DNA of 64,000 bases from Yoonia sp. GPGPB17 (GCF_037892195.1 NZ_JATACI010000002.1:310001-374000); one strand, 5' to 3'; numbered from the stretch's first letter, positions 38,537 through 48,722 are shown. Numbers and translations: made by a program. Notes: generated by a model not told the origin, from the sequence alone.

Positions 38537-38564
38537 GCGCCCGGGGTTGTCCGGGCGCTTTTTT
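38537..38564 (+). terminator. Rho-independent terminator, possibly ending a small RNA
   Basis: GCGCCCGG, loop GGTTGT, CCGGGCGC, then six T. It lies 125 bases beyond the YHS gene and is preceded by another hairpin (38479-38512, GAAGGCG-type stem). A short non-coding transcript between the two genes is possible. Confidence 0.8.
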
Positions 38565-38593
38565 GTCGGCACGTCGCAGGTTATAGTGCGCTG

Positions 38594-39067
38594 ATGCAGT
38601 ATTCTGATGATCACCTTCGCGCCATTCTCAAACGCACCAAGACGATTGCAGTTGTCGGGGTGTCGGCCAATGAAATCCGTCCCAGCTACTATGTGGCCCG
38701 CTATCTGGGTCTGAAGGGGTATCGGGTAATCCCGGTCAATCCCGGGCTGGCGGGGCAGACACTGCTGGGGGAAACGGTGTATGCTGATCTACGTGACGTG
38801 CCGGACGATGTGGATATGGTCGATATCTTTCGCCGTTCCGAGGCTGTGCCACCCATCGTGACCGCAGCGCTGGCGCGTTGGCCGAACCTGCAAACGATCT
38901 GGATGCAAATCGGGGTGAGACATGCCGAAGCGACGGCCGAGGCCGAAGCGCGCGGCGTCGATGTCATTCAGGATCGTTGCCCGAAGATCGAGTATCAGCG
39001 CCTGTTCTCTGAACTGCGCATGGGCGGCTTTGCCACGGGCATTATTTCATCAAAATTAGAGCTTTAG
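38594..39067 (+). CDS. CoA-binding domain protein (YccU-like)
   Basis: A 157-residue single-domain CoA_binding_2 protein with a Rossmann-type fold: TKTIAVVGVSANEIRPSYYVARYLGLKGYRVIPVNPG, then DVDMVDIFRRSEAVPPIV and IWMQIGVRHAEATAEAEARGVDVIQDRCPKIEY. Such proteins bind CoA; the physiological role is not settled. Start ATG 38594 lies after the terminator, so it has its own promoter. Confidence 0.85.
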   Translation: MQYSDDHLRAILKRTKTIAVVGVSANEIRPSYYVARYLGLKGYRVIPVNPGLAGQTLLGETVYADLRDVPDDVDMVDIFRRSEAVPPIVTAALARWPNLQTIWMQIGVRHAEATAEAEARGVDVIQDRCPKIEYQRLFSELRMGGFATGIISSKLEL

Positions 39068-39272
39068 CCGATCTGTTCATGAAAAAATGGCGCTTTGCCA
39101 CAACAAAGGCACAATTGTCGCACAATCATCAGTGGCTGCCGTGCAAATGATTCCATACGCGTCAAATTGAAGGTGCTTTGTGTTTGACTTTGCAGGTGCA
39201 ACTATATGTATAACCGCAAGTTCCCGTATCAGTGTTTGTTTTTCCGTTGTTCCTTACAACCATGGATAATCA

Positions 39273-40600
39273 ATGCAAGAAACACGTATTATTGATGCAT
39301 CGCAGACGTATGATCAGCAAGGTCAAGGACTGCCGACAGACTTGGAGTTGCTTGGCGGCAAGTTCAAAATTGATCGTCAGATCGGTGCAGGTGGATCGGG
39401 ATCACCTATATCGCGCAGGATACCTTTCTTGAGCGTGCGGTTGTTGTCAAAGAGTGTTTTCCCGAGTCGATTTGCATGCGTTTTGGCAACCGCGTCACGG
39501 TCAACTCGCCCACGCATGAAGTTCAGTTTCGCAAGATCGTTGATATGTTCATGCGCGAGGCCCGCAGTTTGGCCCGCTTGCGTCATCCAAATATCGTAAG
39601 CGTCCATCAGGCATTTGAGGAAAACGGTACCGCCTATATGGTATTGGATCTGTTTGAGGGTCGTGACCTGCTGGATGCGATTGAGGACGATAACGACACG
39701 CTTATGCCTGACCAGATCCGTGATATCCTGCTCAAGGTTCTGGACGCCATTGATTTGGTGCATAGCCATGACCTGCTGCACCGTGATATCTCGCCCGATA
39801 ACATTCTGCTCGACAAATGGGGCACCCCTGCGCTGATCGATTTTGGCGCCGCGCGCGAGGATGCGAGCCAGAAAACAGGCGCTGTTTCGACCATGTTGGT
39901 GGTTAAGGATGGCTATTCCCCGCATGAGTTTTATGTCTCTGGCGGTATTCAAGGCCCTTGCAGCGACCTCTATGCGTTGGCTGCGACGATGTACCATCTG
40001 ATTTCCGGGAAAGCTCCGCCTGTCAGTCAGACCCGTGTGTCTGCCTTGGCGGACCTCAACGATGATCCTTACGAGCCGCTCGCGGGGAACTTCCCGCAAT
40101 ACGAGCCTGCTTTCTTAGAAGCCATCGACAAAGCAATGAGTGTGCCGCCGAAGGACCGGATTCAATCCGCCAAAGAGTGGCTGACTCTGATTGCGCAAGA
40201 AAGCAAGAAGCCCAAGAAAGTTGAGTTTCCCGAGAACAAACATCTCACAAAAACCATCAGTGAGCTGATTGAGGAAACCAATAAGCATGTGACACCGGTG
40301 ATCCCAAAAGAACCGATTGTCGCGCCCAAAACCTCATCCCCGCAGCGCAGCGAACGCTACCGTCCAGAGTGGGTTGAGGAGTTTAACCGTGAAACTGTTG
40401 AGGTGGCAGAGCGCAAGCGCCGTGAAGCAGAGCGGGCTGCTGCCCAAGAAGCAGCCCGCCGCGCGGAAGAGGCGCGCCAGGCCAAGCGCGAACGTTTGGC
40501 CAAAGAAGCCGCGCTGGAGGCGCAGCGCCAGCAAAAGATAGCAGAAGAGGCGCGGTCGTCGAGAATTCTGGGCTGGGTGACAGGCAGTAAACCCGGCTAG
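39273..40600 (+). pseudogene. Ser/Thr protein kinase with coiled-coil tail, reading frame broken
   Basis: A Hanks-type kinase of about 442 residues. The N-terminus (LLGGKFKIDRQIGAGG) runs into a shifted frame near 39395. Adding one T to GGATCGGG restores the glycine loop GAGGFGITYIAQD and the lysine in VVVKECFPES. Then come LLHRDISPDNILL (catalytic loop) and LIDFGAARE (DFG). After the kinase domain is an Ala/Glu/Arg-rich coiled coil (RKRREAERAAAQEAARRAEE...) and a short end, with no membrane segment. Substrate unknown. It converges with hisE, overlapping by 4 bases. Confidence 0.82.
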
Positions 40601-40905
40601 GTGCGTCCTGCTTTTTCTGCAATGCCAGATGTGCCTTGGCGGTCCGCGAGTGTCTTGAGCACATTCTCTAGCGGTACATCCCGTGCCGCAAGCATGACCA
40701 GAAGATGATAGAGCACATCGGCTGCTTCACTTGTGAGGCGGTCCTGGTCGCCTTTAACGGCCTCGACAATCGCTTCGATGGCTTCTTCCCCGAATTTTTC
40801 AGCGCATTTCTCGGGCCCTTGCGACAAGAGCTTTGCGGTCCAGCTGCTTTCAGGGTCAGTACCTTTGCGCGACGCGATGATATCGGCCAGATCGTTCAGG
40901 GTCAT
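40597..40905 (-). CDS. hisE: Phosphoribosyl-ATP diphosphatase
   Basis: A 102-residue enzyme of the second histidine step, hydrolysing phosphoribosyl-ATP to phosphoribosyl-AMP. The metal-binding Glu motif is in [20 protein letters not shown], followed by [19 protein letters not shown], typical of the all-alpha NTP pyrophosphatase fold. It overlaps hisF by 4 bases and is translated after it. Confidence 0.93.
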   Translation of the reverse strand: MTLNDLADIIASRKGTDPESSWTAKLLSQGPEKCAEKFGEEAIEAIVEAVKGDQDRLTSEAADVLYHLLVMLAARDVPLENVLKTLADRQGTSGIAEKAGRT

Positions 40906-41663
40906 GTCATCCTCACGGGGATACCGGCGGCGGCCATATGAGCTTTGGCCTCGCCAATAGTGTAGGTGCCAAAATGAAAGATCGAAGCGGCCAGCACGGC
41001 GGAGGCACCGCCTTCGGTCACACCTTCGACAAGGTGATCCAAGGTGCCCACACCGCCAGAGGCAATCACCGGCACATCAACCGCGTCCGAGATTGCGCGT
41101 GTTAGGGGCAAGTTGAAACCCGCCTTCGTGCCGTCCCGGTCCATGGACGTCAGCAGGATTTCCCCAGCCCCTTTTTCAACGACCGTTTTGGCGAATGCCA
41201 CAGCGTCGATGCCTGTTGCACGGCGTCCGCCATGGGTAAAAATCTCCCACTTGCCGGGGGCCACGGTTTTGGCGTCAATCGCCACGACGATGCATTGCGA
41301 GCCAAAGCGCATGGCGGCCTCGGCCACCACATCGGGGTTGGCGACGGCAGCAGAATTGAAGCTGACCTTATCTGCGCCAGCCAGCAGCAGATCGCGCACA
41401 TCGTGGTGGGTGCGCACGCCGCCACCGATGGTCAGCGGCATAAAGCATTGCTCAGCCGTGCGCGTGGCCAGATCGAACATGGTGCCCCGGTTTTCCTGCG
41501 TGGCCATGATGTCCAGAAAACACAGCTCATCCGCGCCTGCCGCATTGTAGGCAATCGCGGCATCTACGGGATCGCCCGCATCAATCAGGTCAATGAAATT
41601 CACGCCTTTCACAACGCGCCCTTCGGCGACATCGAGGCAGGGGATGATCCGGGTCTTCAACAT
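40902..41663 (-). CDS. hisF: Imidazole glycerol phosphate synthase, cyclase subunit
   Basis: A 253-residue TIM barrel that forms IGP and AICAR from PRFAR using ammonia from HisH. Start [25 protein letters not shown] carries the first catalytic Asp; the second is in [14 protein letters not shown]. Phosphate-binding loops [10 protein letters not shown] and [12 protein letters not shown] are clear. Start ATG 41663 was preferred over 41765 because the extra residues are unrelated to the family. Its partner hisH lies 5 kb away. Confidence 0.94.
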   Translation of the reverse strand: MLKTRIIPCLDVAEGRVVKGVNFIDLIDAGDPVDAAIAYNAAGADELCFLDIMATQENRGTMFDLATRTAEQCFMPLTIGGGVRTHHDVRDLLLAGADKVSFNSAAVANPDVVAEAAMRFGSQCIVVAIDAKTVAPGKWEIFTHGGRRATGIDAVAFAKTVVEKGAGEILLTSMDRDGTKAGFNLPLTRAISDAVDVPVIASGGVGTLDHLVEGVTEGGASAVLAASIFHFGTYTIGEAKAHMAAAGIPVRMT

Positions 41664-41765
41664 GGCGTGATCTCTAGGCGGAATCGCGCGAAATGGGAAG
41701 GGGTGGGGTGGATCACGCGCACCGATCAGCGTTAGCTGACACCACTGGAAAATGGGAGCTATCAA

Positions 41766-42214
41766 ATGAAACTTGCCATCACTGCCGCTTTGATCGGGCT
41801 TTGTGCCGCACCTTTATGGGCCGAAAACATGATGAAATCCTCACCACTCTCTGTCGCTGAAACCATTGATGGCCTTGAGGCCGCTGTGAACGGGGCAGGG
41901 GCCACAGTCTTTGCCCGCGTTGATCATGCGGCAGGTGCGCAAAGCGTAGGCAAGTCGATCCCGGATGCGACTTTGCTGATCTTTGGCAATCCAGCCTTGG
42001 GTACACTCGCGATGGAAGATGACATTCGTGCTTAGGCCTGATGCTGCCCTTGCGTGTCTTGGCCTATGAAGATGCCGACGGAAACACGCAGATGACATGG
42101 ACCCCGGCGGAAGAGTTGCTGGAGGGATTGGATATCGCCTCGGATGCCGAGGTTGTCGGCAAAATCAACGGCGCGCTGAACATGCTGACGGATAAGGCCA
42201 TGAGCGCAAACTAG
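41766..42214 (+). pseudogene. Secreted DUF302 protein, reading frame broken
   Basis: A signal peptide ([20 protein letters not shown]) is followed by a DUF302 domain: VAETIDGLEAAVNGAGATVFARVDHAAGAQSVG and PDATLLIFGNPALGTLAM. A stop at 42033 interrupts it. In the shifted frame it continues GLMLPLRVLAYEDADGNTQMTWTPAEELLEG to the stop at 42214, which matches the expected DUF302 ending. One missing (or two extra) bases near 42033 explain it. Restored length is about 149 residues. Function of DUF302 is unknown. Confidence 0.75.
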
Positions 42215-42666
42215 GCCCGCGCGACCCGTGCCAAAGCGTTGCGCGCAATCGCGATGTGAAACGGCATGATCGCGGCCAGATAGATTCGGCCACCAATGTT
42301 ATGGGGGGCGACCCAAGTCGCCAGACTGATTTGCCCTTCATGCGACAGGACAGACACCAGAAAGTTCAGGTGTTTGTCGTCGAACCCGGCAATCACTTCG
42401 GTTTCAGTTTCTGATTGTACCGGGAAGGGGCCCAGTTTGTCGGCCGCCTCTGGCCCATCTTGGCTAAGTCCGAAAGGCCCCGTGACGATCTTGCGGATGA
42501 TCAACAGAAACCGCGCCCATCCGGGAAAGGCTGTGATGATTTCCGCGGCACGCCGTGGTGGCAGCTCAGAGGCCACGCTGTAGCAATCCATGAAATCACC
42601 CGCGACGCGCTGATCATGCAAGGCGCTGGCGGCGGGGAGCGTGATTTTGCTGACCGGATTGCCCAT
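42211..42666 (-). CDS. DUF2867 family protein
   Basis: A 151-residue soluble protein with the DUF2867 pattern: HDQRVAGDFMDCYSV, FPGWARFLLIIRKIVTGPFGL, and GRIYLAAIMPFHIAIARNALARV at the C-terminus. Function unknown. It begins 3 bases after the hisA stop on the same strand, so it is part of the his transcript here. Confidence 0.75.
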   Translation of the reverse strand: MGNPVSKITLPAASALHDQRVAGDFMDCYSVASELPPRRAAEIITAFPGWARFLLIIRKIVTGPFGLSQDGPEAADKLGPFPVQSETETEVIAGFDDKHLNFLVSVLSHEGQISLATWVAPHNIGGRIYLAAIMPFHIAIARNALARVARA

Positions 42667-42669
42667 GCA

Positions 42670-43389
42670 CTATCCTTTAAGCTGGGCCAGCGCTGCGGCG
42701 AGATCAATGGCCCCATCATAAAGCGCCCGACCAGAGATGGCGCCAGAGATGACACCCGTCTCTTGCAGCGCTGTCAGATCATCCGTCGACGATACCCCGC
42801 CAGATGCGATGACGGGGATATCCACGGCGCGCGCCAGTGCAGCGGTCGCGTCGATATTCGGCCCTTTCATCGCACCGTCGCGCATAATGTCGGTGTAGAT
42901 GATGGCCGCGATCCCTGCGTCCTCGAATGATTTTGCGAGGTCGGTGACCATCACATCTGTTTCTTCAGCCCACCCGCGCGTGGCGACACGCCCGTTGCGG
43001 GCGTCAAGGCCGACGGCGACCTGACTGGGAAAGGCTTTGGCGGCGTCGCGCACCAGATCGGGGTTTTCGACTGCAACCGTGCCAAGGATGACACGGGTCA
43101 GCCCCTTGTCCAACCACCGCTCAATCGTGGCCATGTCACGGATACCACCGCCCAGTTGGGCGGGCACGGGACAGGCTTTGAGGATCGCCTCAACCGGGGC
43201 GGCATTCACGGGTTCGCCCGCGAAGGCACCGTTGAGGTCCACAAGGTGTAACCACTCGCAGCCCGCCGCGACGAAGTCTTTCGCTTGGGCGGCCGGATCA
43301 TCGTTGAAAACGGTGGTCTGATCCATGTCGCCATATACCAATCGCACGGCGTTTCCGTCTTTGAGATCAATGGCAGGGTAGAGGATCAT
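42670..43389 (-). CDS. hisA: ProFAR isomerase (HisA)
   Basis: A 239-residue TIM barrel catalysing the fourth histidine step, isomerisation of ProFAR to PRFAR. Start [24 protein letters not shown] has the first catalytic Asp; the second is in [16 protein letters not shown]. Phosphate loops [11 protein letters not shown] and [12 protein letters not shown] match. ATG 43389 follows AAAGG; the GTG at 43404 is less likely. Confidence 0.94.
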   Translation of the reverse strand: MILYPAIDLKDGNAVRLVYGDMDQTTVFNDDPAAQAKDFVAAGCEWLHLVDLNGAFAGEPVNAAPVEAILKACPVPAQLGGGIRDMATIERWLDKGLTRVILGTVAVENPDLVRDAAKAFPSQVAVGLDARNGRVATRGWAEETDVMVTDLAKSFEDAGIAAIIYTDIMRDGAMKGPNIDATAALARAVDIPVIASGGVSSTDDLTALQETGVISGAISGRALYDGAIDLAAALAQLKG

Positions 43390-43529
43390 CGGCGCGCCTT
43401 TCACGTTTGCTTGCGTTTATGCATGCTCGGCAGAGGATTGCAACGCGCGGCTTTGACCCAACGTCTTACTTGATTGCGGGTCCGTTGCGCGCGCATGATC
43501 TGGCCCAGCAACTCAGGGAGGAGATGAGT

Positions 43530-43919
43530 ATGAAACGACTTCTGATTTTGGCAGCATCGCTGTTTGCCTTTGCAACGGCAGCATCTGCGCAAGACGCAGC
43601 CCTTGGCGTGTGGCAGACCGAGGTTGACGACGGTGCTTATGCCCATATCACCATGGCCCCATGTGGCGCCGCAGTTTGCGGCGTGATCAGCCGAACCTTC
43701 AATGCGGATGGCGAATACCAGTCCGAAAACATCGGCAAAACGCTGGTGATCGATATGGTGCCACAGGGCGGTGGTGCCTATGAAGGGTCGGTCTGGCGCC
43801 CGTCCAACAACAAGATCTACATCGGCAAGATGGATGTCGAAGGCAACAGCTTGCGCCTGCGTGGGTGCGTCGCCGGTGGCCTGCTGTGTTCCAGCCAGAA
43901 CTGGGTGCGTGTGGGGTAA
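43530..43919 (+). CDS. Secreted DUF2147 protein
   Basis: A 129-residue protein with a signal peptide (KRLLILAASLFAFATAASAQD) and a DUF2147 domain: LGVWQTEVDDGAYAHITMAPCGAAVCGVI, then NNKIYIGKMDVEGNSLRLRGCVAGGLLCSSQNWVRV. Conserved Cys residues probably form periplasmic disulfides. GGGAGGAG precedes ATG 43530; a second ATG at 43524 is in frame. A terminator follows. Confidence 0.85.
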   Translation: MKRLLILAASLFAFATAASAQDAALGVWQTEVDDGAYAHITMAPCGAAVCGVISRTFNADGEYQSENIGKTLVIDMVPQGGGAYEGSVWRPSNNKIYIGKMDVEGNSLRLRGCVAGGLLCSSQNWVRVG

Positions 43920-43938
43920 GACGCATGCTCTGTAACGC

Positions 43939-43971
43939 AAAGCCTCCCGCATTGCGGGGGCTTTGGTTTTT
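43939..43971 (+). terminator. Rho-independent terminator
   Basis: AAAGCCTCCCGC, loop ATT, GCGGGGGCTTT, then GGTTTTT, 20 bases after the DUF2147 gene. Confidence 0.85.
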
Positions 43972-44102
43972 GGGGCACCAATTGATGCAATTTGATGAAA
44001 AACGGTCACGTTGGGTCAATGACCCAAAGGCTTCCGTATTTTTGCCACAAAGCGTTCTTAGCCGATGAAGCATCAAGACATGCAATTCAAGGTACAGCAT
44101 AC

Positions 44103-45180
44103 ATGCGCAACCCGCGAACATACCTTCTTTCGACCTGCCTCTGCCTAACCGCAGCGGCGGCTTCTGCCCAAAGCATTAGCTGTGGACAAGACTATACAGT
44201 GCAATCTGGCGACTTTCTGTCCAGCATTGCAGAGCAGGCCTATGGCAACACGGGCAGTTTTAACCTGATCTACAGTGCCAATGCCGAGGCCATCGGCCCG
44301 AACCCGGGTCTGATCAACATTGGTGACGTTCTCTTCATCCCTTGCCTTGACGGCGACCTTGGTCAATCTGCTGCGAATGCATCCGCAATCCGGAATGTGC
44401 AGACGACCGAGCAACTGCTCAGCACCAGCCGAAGACAAGCCGATCCGCGTTTTGACAGCCACCGGCTGGGCCCCTTTCATGGATGAGGATCAGGCGCAGG
44501 GCGGTTTGCTGACCGAGATTATCAACCTTGCGCTTGAGAATGCCGATGGAAACCCCGAGTACCAGATCGACTTCATCAATGACGACGGGGCACACCTGAA
44601 CCCGCTGATCGTTGATCACGCCTATGACATCAGCATCGGCTGGAGCCAGCCGAATTGTGACATCATGGACAAGCTGGAAGACGAGTCGCAGTTCCGCTGC
44701 AATAACCTCGATTTCAGTGCGCCTCTTTATGAAGAAGTGCTTGGTTACTACAGCCTGTCCAGCGATCCGGTCTTTGCAGATCACGCCGAGCTGATCGGCA
44801 AGAGCATCTGTCGCGCAGAAGCCTTCACACTGGCGCCGCTTGAAGAGGTTGAACTCGTCTCACCAGCCGTCACGATTGTCCGTGCGCCTACAGCAGCCGA
44901 CTGCATCAACTATGTGGTTGATGGACAGGCTGATGTGGCGCTGGTTGCCGTTGATGCGGCGGATGGCCGGATCAGCGAATTGAACGCTCAGGCCACCGTC
45001 CAGATGCACGAGGCGCTGACGTTTGTTGACGTGCTCCATGCTGTGATCGCCAAGACCCATCCGCGTAACGCGGAAATCATGGATACGGTGAACAGCGGGT
45101 TGGAGAACATCAAAGCCTCTGGCCTTTGGTTTGCGACAGTACGTCGCCACATGACCGAGTTCCGCAAGGCAAACTTGTAA
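44103..45180 (+). pseudogene. LysM plus periplasmic solute-binding (family 3-like) protein, reading frame broken
   Basis: The first frame gives a signal peptide (YLLSTCLCLTAAAASAQ) and a LysM domain (CGQDYTVQSGDFLSSIAEQAYGNTGSFNLIYSANAEAIGPNPGLINIGDVLFIPC). Near 44432 the frame changes, and the second frame continues APAEDKPIRVLTATGWAPFMDEDQAQGGLLTEIINLAL, a family 3 solute-binding domain, to 45180. One extra (or two missing) bases join them into about 358 residues. A peptidoglycan-anchored substrate-binding protein is the likely design; ligand unknown, and no ABC permease is adjacent. Confidence 0.78.
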
Positions 45181-45331
45181 GCTTCGGTTTTTATCAATAA
45201 GGCATCCATTCAGTTGTTTTGATGGGTGTCTTGCTGGCCCTTTTGGTATTGCAGGGCGGCTACGATCTGCAGAAGACCCGTGTATTTGGTCCGTCAAACT
45301 GCGCGTAACTCCACTTTTGCCTATTCAAGTC

Positions 45332-45964
45332 ATGGACACCAACATGGAAAACGTCTTTCAAACCTATCGCTTTATCGCTTCAGGCATCCACCTCATCCGG
45401 CAATCGTTTATGATGACGGCTGCCTGCATAGTATGTGGAACATCTGCCTTTGCGCAGGATAGCGAGACTGTCACGCTTAAGTTTTACGATGGCGATGGAA
45501 TCAGCGGTGAATTGATCGAAGCGAATGATCAGTTTGTGATGCTCAGAAGTTCAATTGGTATGGTCACGATCCCCGTCGAGGGTGTTTCTTGTATCGGTCA
45601 GGCCTGCCCGGAGGCGATGCGGTTTGTTCCGGTTGGGCCGACACTGACCTTTACAACCACTGACGGTTCCGTCGAAGTCATGGGCCAATTGATCGAGATT
45701 TCGAATGATCAATATGTTATCGCAACCAACCTGGGTGAGTTGCGTATAAATGTCGATGGGGCGATCTGCTCGGGCGACGGATGCCCGGATGTGGGCAGTC
45801 AGCCAACTTTTGGGGGCGATGTGATCCTGACAAATGGCGCGACCGTGATTGAGGGCAAGCTCATTGGGATTGAAGGTGCAGCCTATCTCGTGGAGGTGCC
45901 AACGATGGGGGCAATCCGGGTGGATTCCGGGGTATTCGAGTGCGCTGGTGCAAGCTGCCCTTGA
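45332..45964 (+). CDS. Secreted protein with three Cys-pair repeats
   Basis: About 210 residues after a start at ATG 45332 (45344 or TTG 45317 are alternatives). An N-terminal hydrophobic segment precedes GTSAFAQD. The mature part is three repeats of about 45-50 residues: ISGELIEANDQFVMLRSSIGMVTIPVEGVSCIGQACP, VMGQLIEISNDQYVIATNLGELRINVDGAICSGDGCP and IEGKLIGIEGAAYLVEVPTMGAIRVDSGVFECAGASCP. Each ends in a Cys-x(n)-Cys-Pro pair. Similar repeats occur at the N-terminus of roseobacter OmpA/phosphate-binding fusion proteins. Periplasmic; function unknown. Confidence 0.65.
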   Translation: MDTNMENVFQTYRFIASGIHLIRQSFMMTAACIVCGTSAFAQDSETVTLKFYDGDGISGELIEANDQFVMLRSSIGMVTIPVEGVSCIGQACPEAMRFVPVGPTLTFTTTDGSVEVMGQLIEISNDQYVIATNLGELRINVDGAICSGDGCPDVGSQPTFGGDVILTNGATVIEGKLIGIEGAAYLVEVPTMGAIRVDSGVFECAGASCP

Positions 45965-45976
45965 TCGCCTCTGCTT

Positions 45977-46450
45977 CTAACCGGACCGCAGTCCCGTTTC
46001 GACCAACATCCCGCGCCGCTTGGCTTCGTAGTAATAGCCGCGCGCGTACCAGTTGACTGCGGTCTGTTCATCGCCATCCGAAACAAGCCAAGCGCCACGC
46101 AGATATCGTCCGGCGTAGATAAGGTTTGTTTCGGCGTCCAGCAGGCCTTCGGGCGATCCACGATAGCCCATAGTCCGCGCTGTTTCAGGCAGAATTTGCA
46201 TTAGACCATAGTACGGGCCGTTGCGCGCGCCGGGCCGGTGTGTGCTTTCGCGGATGATCACCCGGTGTAGCAAAGTCACGGGGATATCGTGCACATCGGC
46301 GTATTTGTTGATCAGGCGCCGCAGTTCCGGTGTCTCATTGGGATAAAGCGGAATGTCTGCGGCCCTGCTGGCGCTGGGCGTATCACGGCGACCTCCGCAA
46401 GCGGCCAAGGCGCCTGCGCTTATCATGAAAAAATGGCGACGGTTGATCAT
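45977..46450 (-). CDS. Lytic transglycosylase (SLT-type) lipoprotein
   Basis: A 157-residue single-domain lytic transglycosylase. The signal (MINRRHFFMISAGALAACGG) has a lipobox LAAC and a twin Arg. The catalytic Glu is in RVIIRESTHRPGARN, followed by GPYYGLMQILPETARTMGY and AVNWYARGYYYEAKRRG. It cleaves peptidoglycan from the outer membrane or periplasmic side. It is convergent with the repeat protein, 12 bases apart. Confidence 0.85.
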   Translation of the reverse strand: MINRRHFFMISAGALAACGGRRDTPSASRAADIPLYPNETPELRRLINKYADVHDIPVTLLHRVIIRESTHRPGARNGPYYGLMQILPETARTMGYRGSPEGLLDAETNLIYAGRYLRGAWLVSDGDEQTAVNWYARGYYYEAKRRGMLVETGLRSG

Positions 46451-46557
46451 ATTCTGCTCTGCTCTCGATTTTTTTGCGCTCTTGCATGGCGCAGTTGTTT
46501 TTAGTGATGCCTCAGAATTGGCTGTCTGCGTTTGCTATGCAATATCAGAATTGTTGT

Positions 46558-47195
46558 TCAGGGTGCCCAACGCAAGAAATTGCCGATCATGCGTAGACCG
46601 GCATCCTGGCTTTTTTCGGGGTGGAACTGTGTGCCGATCATCGTGTCGCGCCCGATAATCGCGGTCACCTCGCCACCATACTCAACATGTGCCAAGCGTT
46701 CGGCAGGGTTGGTCACGTCCATTGCGTAGGAATGCACGAAATAGGCATGGTCGCCCGTCGCGATCCCCTCCAGCACGGGATGCGGGTTGTCGATCACCAG
46801 ATCGTTCCAGCCCATATGCGGGACCTTCAACGATGGGTCTGCCGGAGTGATCTTACAGATATCGCCTGCCACCCAGTCAAACCCTAGGGTTTCTTCGTAC
46901 TCATGCCCGGTGGTCGCCATCATTTGCATGCCGACGCAGATCCCAAAAAGGGGCGCGCGCGCGTGGTCACCGCCTCGACAATCGCCTCAGCCAATCCGGT
47001 GCGCGCGAAAAGCTCGGCCCGGCAGTGCGGGAACGCGCCATCACCGGGCAGTACGATGCGGTCAGCCTTGGCCACGACATCAGGGTCCGAGGTCACGATG
47101 ATTGAACCCGACCCGATCTCCGTCGCCATCCGTTCAAACGCTTTCTGCGCCGAGTGCAGATTGCCGCTGTCATAATCGACAAGTGCCGTGGTCAT
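46558..47195 (-). pseudogene. hisH: Imidazole glycerol phosphate synthase glutaminase subunit, reading frame broken
   Basis: Class I glutamine amidotransferase that feeds ammonia to HisF. The first frame reads [22 protein letters not shown] through RIVLPGDGAFPHCRAELFARTGL to RPFLG, then shifts. The second frame resumes [23 protein letters not shown] and ends [10 protein letters not shown]... [19 protein letters not shown] (His-x-Glu triad). Restoring one A in GGGATCTGC gives GICVGMQM with the catalytic Cys, the expected junction. Restored length about 212 residues. It overlaps hisB by 4 bases. Confidence 0.92.
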
Positions 47196-47779
47196 AGGCT
47201 GCCCTTGGTCGATGGGATGGCGTCTGTTTTACGCGGATCGGTCTCTACCGCCTCACGCAGCGCGCGGGCGACCGCTTTGAACGCAGCCTCTGCAATGTGA
47301 TGCGCGTTAAAGCCGTGCAGCTTGTCGATGTGCAGCGTGATGCCACCATGGGTACTGAGGGCCTGAAAGAATTCGCGCACCAATTCGGTGTCAAACGTGC
47401 CAATCTTGCCAAAGGGCAGATCAAGATTGCAGATTAGATAGGGGCGTGCCGACAGGTCCAGCGCGCAACGCACCTGCGCATCATCCATCGCAAGGTGACA
47501 ACTGCCATAGCGCCGGATGCCGCGCTTGTCGCCCAAGGCTTCTGTCAAAGCCTGACCCAACGCGATCCCCACGTCCTCAACGGTATGGTGATCGTCGATG
47601 TGTAGATCACCGGCGGCGCGGATCGTCATGTCAATCAACGCATGGCGCGACAACTGATCCAGCATATGGTCAAAAAACCCGACGCCAGTCTGGTTGTCGT
47701 ACTGACCGATGCCATCAAGGTTGATGGTGACAGAGATATCCGTCTCGGCCGTTTTGCGTGTGATCGTGGCTGTCCGCAT
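47192..47779 (-). CDS. hisB: Imidazoleglycerol-phosphate dehydratase
   Basis: A 195-residue monofunctional HisB that dehydrates imidazole glycerol phosphate to imidazole acetol phosphate. Manganese-binding His clusters are in [34 protein letters not shown] and [22 protein letters not shown]. It begins the leftward hisB-hisH unit, overlapping hisH in ATGA. Confidence 0.95.
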   Translation of the reverse strand: MRTATITRKTAETDISVTINLDGIGQYDNQTGVGFFDHMLDQLSRHALIDMTIRAAGDLHIDDHHTVEDVGIALGQALTEALGDKRGIRRYGSCHLAMDDAQVRCALDLSARPYLICNLDLPFGKIGTFDTELVREFFQALSTHGGITLHIDKLHGFNAHHIAEAAFKAVARALREAVETDPRKTDAIPSTKGSL

Positions 47780-47927
47780 GTGTTCGCGTCCTTTGGTGTT
47801 GCCCTTGCTCTATAGGGTGAAGCGGGGCAGGGGCCAAGCCTGCGCAAACCCCTCGTGACATTTTCAACAAAATTTAAGGAGTTGATTCCTATGATGAACC
47901 CATGCTGCCATTAATCAGGAGAATCCG

Positions 47928-48668
47928 ATGAAAGCCCTCATTCTACGCGCTGATGAAAATGCATCAGTCGCAACTGCACGTGCACTGATCGACAAAGGGT
48001 TTCAAATCCTGTCGGTTAATACCCAGGTTGTGGCCCATGCGCTGATCCGCGTGGATACCATTGATCTATTGGTGATGGATGAACAGATCGAAGGGCAGCT
48101 AACCCATGCCATCGCGCTGTCAGGTGAGCGGAGAAACCCTTACCTGAGTGCGATTTTGCTGACCGATCGGGGGCGCGGGCAAACTGATGATCTTTATGAT
48201 CTGATCCCTAGTCTCTATGGCATTGTCGGTAGCGATGCGGCACCAGAGTTGATTGGTAAACTGGCGCTAAGTGCGGTCAGCAATATTGAATCTGCTGTGG
48301 CCCGTGCAGAAAAAGAGGCTGCGATGAATGCAGCCGAGAATGCGGAAATAGCTGAAACAGAGCCGCTGATCCTGGCACAGGCGGACATGTCGCCGCCCGA
48401 AGATGAGATGGATAATCCCGAGCCAAGCTACGCTGATGTGGCCATTGCAGCCCCAGCGCTGGCCGAAATGACGATGGAAAAACGTGATGTGCCCTTACAG
48501 AAGATAGAAGACGCATTGCCGCTGGATGAATCGCAAGCTTTGCGCCGGGCCGTGATGCTGGAACATGTTGAAGACGCGGTCAGTGCAGAAGTTGCGGCTT
48601 TATTTCGCAAGAACACGTCGTCACTACAAGTGCAACCGTCGCAGTCTTACGCTGCTAAGGCCGGATAG
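47928..48668 (+). CDS. Hypothetical protein with receiver-like N-terminus
   Basis: A 246-residue soluble protein. The N-terminal 120 residues (MKALILRADENASVATARALIDKG, then TIDLLVMDEQIEGQLTHAIAL, SAILLTDRG) resemble a CheY-type receiver fold, with Asp in LLVMDE where phosphorylation would occur; other receiver residues are not clear. The C-terminal half is acidic and low in complexity. It begins after CAGGAGAAT. No output domain or kinase partner is adjacent. Confidence 0.55.
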   Translation: MKALILRADENASVATARALIDKGFQILSVNTQVVAHALIRVDTIDLLVMDEQIEGQLTHAIALSGERRNPYLSAILLTDRGRGQTDDLYDLIPSLYGIVGSDAAPELIGKLALSAVSNIESAVARAEKEAAMNAAENAEIAETEPLILAQADMSPPEDEMDNPEPSYADVAIAAPALAEMTMEKRDVPLQKIEDALPLDESQALRRAVMLEHVEDAVSAEVAALFRKNTSSLQVQPSQSYAAKAG

Positions 48669-48722
48669 CTCAGACGGCACGTGTCACGACTGGCGCGAAA
48701 CCAAGACCTGATCCCAAAAAAC

